Below, piece by piece: positions 60,328 through 64,000 of a stretch of DNA of 64,000 bases (positions are counted from its first letter, which is position 1; every line of letters begins with the position of its first letter). The stretch is from positions 62,001-126,000 of the forward strand of contig DGCD01000013.1 in assembly GCA_002384935.1 (NCBI GenBank). Reading direction: 5' to 3'. The stretch comes from Pusillimonas sp. UBA3987. GTDB lineage: Bacteria; Pseudomonadota; Gammaproteobacteria; Burkholderiales; Burkholderiaceae_B. Position numbers and translations under genes: made by a program. The notes below the pieces were generated by a model, which ran no database searches, was not told the DNA's origin, and worked only from the letters and a program-made list of their open reading frames with translations.

Positions 60328-61050
60328 ATGAGCGATTCTGTAGAGTTAGGTGATTTGCCGAACATCGATCCGAAGAGTTTAATTCCGATTGATGTCGATT
60401 TGCTTGCGGGTTCGGGCGCGTCACGGCACCCGCCCAGAATCCTTATTTTATATGGCTCGTTGCGAGCGCGCTCTTTTTCCCGCTTTGTGTCGGAAGAGGC
60501 ATCCAGGCTACTAAGGTGGTACGGCTGCGATGTCCGTACGTTTAATCCGTCTGGGTTGCCTTTGCCCGACGATGCCGATGTGTCGCATCCCAAAGTGCAG
60601 GAATTGCGTCGTTTGGCAGAGTGGTCGGAAGGGATGCTTTGGGTAAGCCCGGAGCGCCACGGCGCGATGACAAGCATCATGAAAGCCCAGGTCGACTGGA
60701 TTCCCTTGTCCTTGGGCGGTGTGCGTCCTACCCAGGGCAAGACACTGGCCGTCATGCAGGTGTCCGGAGGAAGCCAAAGCTTCAATACGAATAATCAGCT
60801 GCGTATCTTGGGACGATGGATGCGAATGCTTACGATCCCAAACCAGTCATCGATACCCAAAGCGTTCAATGAGTTTGACGAGCATGGGCGAATGAAGCCT
60901 TCGCCTTACTACATGCGCATTGTTGATGTTTGTGAAGAGCTTGTTAAGTTCACCTGGCTGATGCGGGGGCGCAGCGAATATCTTGTGGATCGCTATTCCG
61001 AGCGAGTTGAAACAGCCGAGGAATTATCGCGTCGCGTTAATCAGCCATAA
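60328..61050 (+). CDS. arsH: ArsH-type NADPH-dependent flavin reductase
   Basis: ArsH is an FMN-binding oxidoreductase that oxidises trivalent organoarsenicals and reduces quinones or dyes. The 240-residue protein has the flavodoxin-like phosphate loop YGSLRARSFSR and the ArsH stretches SPERHGAMTSIMKAQVDWIP and RPTQGKTLAVMQVSGGSQSF. The ATG at 60328 is chosen over a TTG three bases earlier. No arsR, arsB or arsC is nearby. It converges with an MFS transporter gene. Confidence 0.88.
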   Translation: MSDSVELGDLPNIDPKSLIPIDVDLLAGSGASRHPPRILILYGSLRARSFSRFVSEEASRLLRWYGCDVRTFNPSGLPLPDDADVSHPKVQELRRLAEWSEGMLWVSPERHGAMTSIMKAQVDWIPLSLGGVRPTQGKTLAVMQVSGGSQSFNTNNQLRILGRWMRMLTIPNQSSIPKAFNEFDEHGRMKPSPYYMRIVDVCEELVKFTWLMRGRSEYLVDRYSERVETAEELSRRVNQP

Positions 61051-61096
61051 GGCACGGCACAGGGTTGTGCCCCAAGGGTCTTTCCGGATGATTTGT

Positions 61097-62269
61097 TCAG
61101 TTTTTTTGCGCAGAACCCAGCGACCAGAGACCCAGAACCGGCCCCGGCAACAATAGCAGTGTTACCCATACGCCCCAGCTATTCCAGAGGCTGGCGGTAA
61201 GCCAGATTGCGGGCAGAGTCAAAGCAAAACCCACGGCATTCATTACTGCCAGGGATGAACCGACATACTTACTGGGTGCCGCCTGCGCCGCCAGGGCAGA
61301 GAACTGGGGAGAATCGGCAATCACGCACAGCCCCCAGATAAATAAAATCGCAATCAGCAGAAACGGCGGCAGACCCTCCAGCCACGGGTAAAGCAGGCAA
61401 GTCAGGCCGGATAGCCGCAAGGCCCATCTGGCGACCCATTCACTGCCCATGATGCGGCTGAGCAAGCCACCTCCAACACAGCCTGCTGCGCCAATGCCGA
61501 TAATGGCAAAAGCAAGCCAGGACACCCAGCCATTGTCCAGCCCCAGTCTGGAAATCTCCCGTTCGACCAGTAAGGGAACCAGCATCCACATGGCGTACAG
61601 TTCCCATGTATGACCGAAATAGGCACCGGCCACTGCGCGAAACCGGGGGATTTGCACCGCCGCCAGTCCATGACGCAATGGGATACGGCCCGTGTTTTTG
61701 GGTAAATGCGGGCCGTCACCCAGCGCAAGCACGATGGCGCCACCGCATAGCGCCAATGCGGAAGATCCCAGCAAAGTCCATTCCCAGGGTAGCCCCAGGG
61801 AGGCGCCTCGCATTAGGTGAGGAAGCGCTGTGCCGAGTGTAAGCATGCCCACCAACCAGGCCAACGACGCGCCCGCGTGTCTGGGCGTCCACGTAATCAC
61901 CAGCTTCATGCCCAGCGGGTATATGCCGGCAAGGCACAGCCCCGTCGCGAATCGCAGTAACAGGCCCGGCCCGTAGTATTCCGCAGACATGACAAAAGCG
62001 GCATTCATCAAACAACCCAGTGCGCTGGCCAGCGCAAAAATATGGCTTGCGCTAAAGCGATCGGCCAACCCGGTAACGGCGAAGAGCAGCGTGCCGATAA
62101 TGAAGCCGCTTTGTACCGCCAGCGTCAGCGCGCCCAATTGCGACTGCGCCCACCCCATTTCCTGTGACAGCGGCAGCCAGACACCGTTGACACTGAACCA
62201 CAGGGAGGTACCGAACAATTGTGCCAGTACGATGCATGGCAAAGGATGACGCCTTAGCGTTTCTCTCAT
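61097..62269 (-). CDS. Major facilitator superfamily transporter
   Basis: The 390-residue protein has about 12 hydrophobic segments and an MFS-type first half (LAQLFGTSLWFSVNGVWLPL, then GLADRFSAS as the loop 2-3 motif). The substrate is unknown. The neighbouring arsH hints at a detoxification role but the genes are on opposite strands and not co-transcribed. The diguanylate cyclase gene lies upstream on the same strand, 41 bases away, so those two may share a transcript. Confidence 0.85.
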   Translation of the reverse strand: MRETLRRHPLPCIVLAQLFGTSLWFSVNGVWLPLSQEMGWAQSQLGALTLAVQSGFIIGTLLFAVTGLADRFSASHIFALASALGCLMNAAFVMSAEYYGPGLLLRFATGLCLAGIYPLGMKLVITWTPRHAGASLAWLVGMLTLGTALPHLMRGASLGLPWEWTLLGSSALALCGGAIVLALGDGPHLPKNTGRIPLRHGLAAVQIPRFRAVAGAYFGHTWELYAMWMLVPLLVEREISRLGLDNGWVSWLAFAIIGIGAAGCVGGGLLSRIMGSEWVARWALRLSGLTCLLYPWLEGLPPFLLIAILFIWGLCVIADSPQFSALAAQAAPSKYVGSSLAVMNAVGFALTLPAIWLTASLWNSWGVWVTLLLLPGPVLGLWSLGSAQKN

Positions 62270-62310
62270 TGACGGATGCCTGGAAGTCTTGCCTGATCAA
62301 GTCGTTTTTA

Positions 62311-64000
62311 TTACGGTTTTCGTTTTATAACGCAATTTCGCCCGGCGTCTTTGGCGTCGTAAAGTGCTCGGTCGGCGGCCCGGAACCATTGCTGAGGCAG
62401 GTCTGCTTTTTGTGGCGTAGCGCAACAATAGCCAATACTGATCGTTAATTTGATTGGGTTCGTTTCAAATGAAATGGTGGTTTCTTCAACTTTTGCACGC
62501 AGGCGTTCCAGTTTCTCTTCAACCTGTGTGCTGTCGGTAATGGTTGCAAAAATCACAAATTCCTCGCCACCGAAACGCACGATTTCGCTGTCGAAATCAG
62601 TGAAATGTGACTTCAGGATATCTGCCAATTGCATGAGGCATGCGTCGCCGGCCTCGTGACCCCATTGGTCATTGATGCGTTTGAAGTAGTCGGCGTCGAT
62701 CATTGCCACCAGATAAGGCCGGTTGGCGTTTCGACATTCGTCAAAACGCACTTCAAACATTTGTTCATAATAAGTGCGATTGCCGACACCGGTAAGCTGG
62801 TCGGTGATGCTGATTGCCGCGAGCTTGTCATTTGCCTGCGCCAATTCCCGATTCAGGTGACGCAGTTTCCGATTCCAGTATATAAGCAGGGCCAGGACAA
62901 TCAGCGCGGCGGCGAGCAGCTTCCATAAAAGTGCGTAATCGATTTTGTCTTCCAGCGTGCCTGAAAGCCATTTGTTTTCCAGTTCATGCCGGTCGGCCGC
63001 CGTGAGGCTGGCAAGCGTTTTTGCAAGAATCGACGCCAGTATTGTGTTTTGCTCGTGAATTGCGATGGAAAGCGAGGTATCCATGGGAATGCGGCCTACA
63101 ACCCGTATGTCATTTATCTCGAGTTGCTGCAGCAGTAAATTGGTTCTTGCCAGTGTGCCGATATAACCGTAGAGCTCACCAGACTGGATCTTCTGTATTG
63201 CCTCTTGTTCATTCAGATGGTGTTGCAGCTTCAGGCCTGGATGCAACAGGCTCAGATCGTTGACCCAGGCGCCATGGTCGGATACGGCAATTGGCTTGCC
63301 GTTAAGCTCGGTAACCGAGTGAAAAAATGGCGTTTCAATGCGCCCCAGTACAACCGTGGGCAACGTGTAATAGGGTTCCGTCAGGGTAATTGCCGGATGC
63401 TCTTCCAGCGTGTTGCTCACGGGGGTGGCAGGCAAGAGGTCGCACTCGCCGCCCGCAAGTGCCTGTACCGCTTCGCCCCAGTTTTTTGTTGCGTGGTACT
63501 CGAATTTGATGGCAAGGCGCTTGGTAAGAATGGCCAGTAGTCCGGCGGCCATGCCTTCATGCGTTCCGTTTTCCGAGATTCCCTGCAGCGGCATCCAGTT
63601 GGAATGAGCACAAAATTTCAGGCTGCGGTTCCGGCTTTCCAGATAGGCTTGTTCAGCCTCGTTCAGATCGGGCAGGCCATTTGAGGCCGGGCTGTTCATG
63701 GAAGCGCCCAGCCAGCGGTTTTCAATGACACGTTTTTCGGCCGGTGCAATGGCACTCAATGCTTTGTTGAAAATGGGCACCATGGGCTCAAGGTCGGGGC
63801 GAAAGGCAAAGCGAAGGTCTTCCCGAACGGTTTGGTTATCCAGTATCAACTCACCGGCAATATGCAAGTTGTATAAGCCCATTTCCCGGACCCAGTGGTT
63901 GCCGTTATCGAGTGCTGCCAACACAAGGTCGACCTGCCCATTCTGAAGCGCAATAAACATCGAGGCCTGGTCACTGAACGCGACCGCGTTGTCTCCAATT
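62311..64000 (-). CDS. Diguanylate cyclase with tandem periplasmic solute-binding domains (5' end outside window)
   Basis: The visible 563 codons run past the right edge in frame (IGDNAVAFSDQASMFIAL precedes the internal ATG at 63960), so the true start is outside. Two type 3 solute-binding (PF00497) domains sense a small molecule in the periplasm, the second starting near LKFCAHSNWMPL. A membrane segment (LLAAALIVLALLIYW) leads to a GGDEF domain with ITDQLTGVGNR and an active GGEEF. The RxxD inhibitory site is absent. It should make cyclic di-GMP in response to an amino-acid-like ligand. Confidence 0.88.
   Translation of the reverse strand, partial: IGDNAVAFSDQASMFIALQNGQVDLVLAALDNGNHWVREMGLYNLHIAGELILDNQTVREDLRFAFRPDLEPMVPIFNKALSAIAPAEKRVIENRWLGASMNSPASNGLPDLNEAEQAYLESRNRSLKFCAHSNWMPLQGISENGTHEGMAAGLLAILTKRLAIKFEYHATKNWGEAVQALAGGECDLLPATPVSNTLEEHPAITLTEPYYTLPTVVLGRIETPFFHSVTELNGKPIAVSDHGAWVNDLSLLHPGLKLQHHLNEQEAIQKIQSGELYGYIGTLARTNLLLQQLEINDIRVVGRIPMDTSLSIAIHEQNTILASILAKTLASLTAADRHELENKWLSGTLEDKIDYALLWKLLAAALIVLALLIYWNRKLRHLNRELAQANDKLAAISITDQLTGVGNRTYYEQMFEVRFDECRNANRPYLVAMIDADYFKRINDQWGHEAGDACLMQLADILKSHFTDFDSEIVRFGGEEFVIFATITDSTQVEEKLERLRAKVEETTISFETNPIKLTISIGYCCATPQKADLPQQWFRAADRALYDAKDAGRNCVIKRKP

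Overview
The window looks like a chromosomal segment of a betaproteobacterium of the order Burkholderiales, most likely family Alcaligenaceae (relatives of Bordetella, Pusillimonas, Castellaniella). This rests on moderate-to-high GC judged by eye, on the conserved order carA-carB-greA-yhbY-rlmE-ftsH-folP-glmM, on the order addB-addA-ffs-dnaX-ybaB-recR, and on ppx and ppk diverging just ahead of pstSCAB. No plasmid, phage, complete insertion sequence or CRISPR array is visible. All names come from reading motifs and family resemblance; no database search was run.

Layout. 0-7.2 kb: the start of a probable tsaE, a tRNA-Arg(CCT), a quinone reductase, an HpcH/HpaI aldolase, a Tat-exported beta carbonic anhydrase, a DUF2165 membrane protein, then leftward genes for a zinc-type CDF exporter, a diguanylate cyclase and XerD. 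7.2-16.5 kb: genome maintenance (AddB-like nuclease, AddA/RecB-like helicase-nuclease, 4.5S RNA, dnaX, ybaB, recR). 16.5-31.3 kb: core metabolism (transaldolase, carAB, a uracil permease, greA, yhbY, rlmE, ftsH, folP, glmM, and an OlsB-type ornithine lipid synthase). 31.3-39 kb: a phosphate block (ppx, ppk, pstSCAB) in which both ppk and pstS have well-formed PhoB boxes. 39-44.3 kb: an alpha/beta hydrolase, a nitrate/sulfonate-type ABC importer, a patchy accessory stretch with a GlcG/HbpS-like gene and a possible IS21-family relic, and a tRNA-Pro(TGG). 44.3-58.9 kb: an LTA-synthase-like sulfatase, then a nicotinate catabolism cluster. 58.9-64 kb: phospholipase A (pldA), tRNA-Arg(TCT), arsH, an MFS transporter and a diguanylate cyclase running off the right edge.

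The most interesting part is 46.4-58.9 kb. It holds a MarR regulator of the NicR/BpsR type, a branched-chain-amino-acid-type ABC importer with fused permeases, nicC (6-hydroxynicotinate 3-monooxygenase), nicA (2Fe-2S subunit) and two different NicB-like proteins. One is a free-standing molybdopterin subunit (756 aa) that keeps the catalytic GAGE motif. The other (931 aa) joins a degenerate copy of the molybdopterin domain to three c-type heme motifs. A near-palindrome, AGCGTATACGCT or close variants, lies in the likely promoters of the transporter, of nicC and of the free-standing NicB gene. This suggests one regulon for nicotinate uptake and its first two oxidation steps. The ring-opening genes (nicX, nicD, nicE, nicF) are not in the window.

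Other regulatory points: dnaX has a C8 slippery run placed so that a -1 shift would give a 425-residue gamma-like protein. Strong hairpins after the binding-protein genes pstS and livK probably set subunit ratios. A strong GntR-like double operator lies upstream of the ABC importer at 42.8 kb.
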